A DNA stretch of 64,000 nt from NCBI RefSeq assembly GCF_019740315.1, contig NZ_JAHXZR010000005.1, forward strand, positions 297,705 to 361,704, given 5' to 3'. The stretch is from Oceanobacter mangrovi. Lineage in GTDB: Bacteria > Pseudomonadota > Gammaproteobacteria > Pseudomonadales > Oceanobacteraceae. Below the pieces are notes generated by a model. That model did not search any database, was not told the origin of the DNA, and saw only the letters and a program-made list of their open reading frames with translations. The translations under genes and the position numbers were made by a program. Positions within the stretch are counted from its first letter, which is position 1. Every line of letters begins with the position of its first letter. This document shows positions 63,883 to 64,000 of the stretch, piece after piece.

Positions 63883-64000
63883 TGAATAACCCGGACACCT
63901 CAAGAAGAGATAAACTCTTCTCAGCCAGAGGTGCCAACCATGAGTCAGAAACGCAGTTACAAACAGTACCCACAAGAATTTAAGGATGAAGCCGTTGCTC
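63883..64000 (+). mobile_element. Left end of a second IS3-family element (partial)
   Basis: From about 63883 the sequence resembles an IS left end (ACCCGGACACCTC), followed by a short hairpin GAAGAG/CTCTTC (63904-63909, 63915-63920) and the start of an OrfA gene at 63940. The element points right, opposite to the remnant at 63398, and runs off the window. Confidence 0.55.
63940..64000 (+). CDS. IS3-family transposase OrfA (start of gene, partial)
   Basis: The window ends 61 bases into a frame starting at ATG 63940: MSQKRSYKQYPQEFKDEAVA, the usual start of IS3/IS911-type OrfA helix-turn-helix proteins (transposase_8). Continues beyond the right edge. Confidence 0.75.
   Translation, partial: MSQKRSYKQYPQEFKDEAVA

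Noticed and set aside
1..64000. tRNA, rRNA and CRISPR arrays
   Set aside because: No cloverleaf with TTC loop and CCA end, no rRNA segment and no regularly spaced direct repeats were seen on reading the window.

Overview
The window looks like the chromosome of a free-living, probably marine or aquatic, heterotrophic gammaproteobacterium of the Oceanospirillales/Pseudomonadales type. This is inferred from gene families: a complete rnfABCDGE set, assimilatory nitrate reductase with a BFD-type tail, a PHA synthase, a Yej-type peptide ABC system, an aapJQMP acidic/general amino-acid transporter, WrbA, GGDEF/EAL and HD-GYP c-di-GMP enzymes and a TRAP solute-binding protein. Most genes have moderately high GC. 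No rRNA, tRNA, CRISPR array or plasmid/phage core was found.

Layout. 1-470 has no recognisable complete gene. 472-620 is a regulatory leader (sigma54-like promoter, tandem hairpins, terminator) ahead of nasA (635-3328). 3676-9653 holds a GAF/HD-GYP phosphodiesterase, a PHA synthase, a TPR protein and a small unknown gene. 9724-13725 holds a DUF938 methyltransferase, proS overlapping a lytic transglycosylase, and wrbA. On the minus strand, 13930-17554 is a CHASE histidine kinase with a REC-GGDEF-EAL regulator, 17749-18855 is mrp/apbC, and 18996-25391 is a four-gene peptide ABC transporter (yejA-like, B, E, F). 25702-30222 is a MoxR / DUF58 / transglutaminase cluster. 31104-37137 is the Rnf complex. 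37431-41716 is aapJQMP behind a second sigma54-like promoter. 41968-45037 holds bacteriohemerythrin, a DMT exporter, a SpoIIAA-like protein and a YghU-like GST.

45259-52440 is the most interesting block. The minus strand carries an SDR dehydrogenase, then eutB and eutC (adenosylcobalamin-dependent ethanolamine ammonia-lyase). Divergently, on the plus strand, lie an APH/choline-kinase-like kinase and a class-III PLP enzyme with the lysine motif of ethanolamine-phosphate phospho-lyases. A GNAT and a DeoR-family regulator follow. The block may therefore encode two independent ways of turning an amino alcohol into aldehyde plus ammonia, one B12-dependent and one ATP/PLP-dependent.

52558-55444 holds a divergent pair of apparently degenerate signalling proteins: a dual-specificity-phosphatase/diacylglycerol-kinase fusion lacking both catalytic signatures, and a sigma54-activator-like AAA+ protein lacking the GAFTGA loop. 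55756-62033 holds a multicopper oxidase, three small minus-strand genes (one SpoIIAA-like), a cupin, an orphan TRAP receptor, a DsrE-like protein and a GFA/CENP-V protein. The right end (62325-64000) is AT-rich and mobile: a DUF1796-like gene beside an internally deleted IS3-family transposase that abuts the start of a second IS3-type element on the opposite strand.

Nitrogen acquisition is a recurring theme: nitrate reduction, amino-acid and peptide import and ethanolamine use, with sigma54-type promoters in front of both nasA and aapJ.
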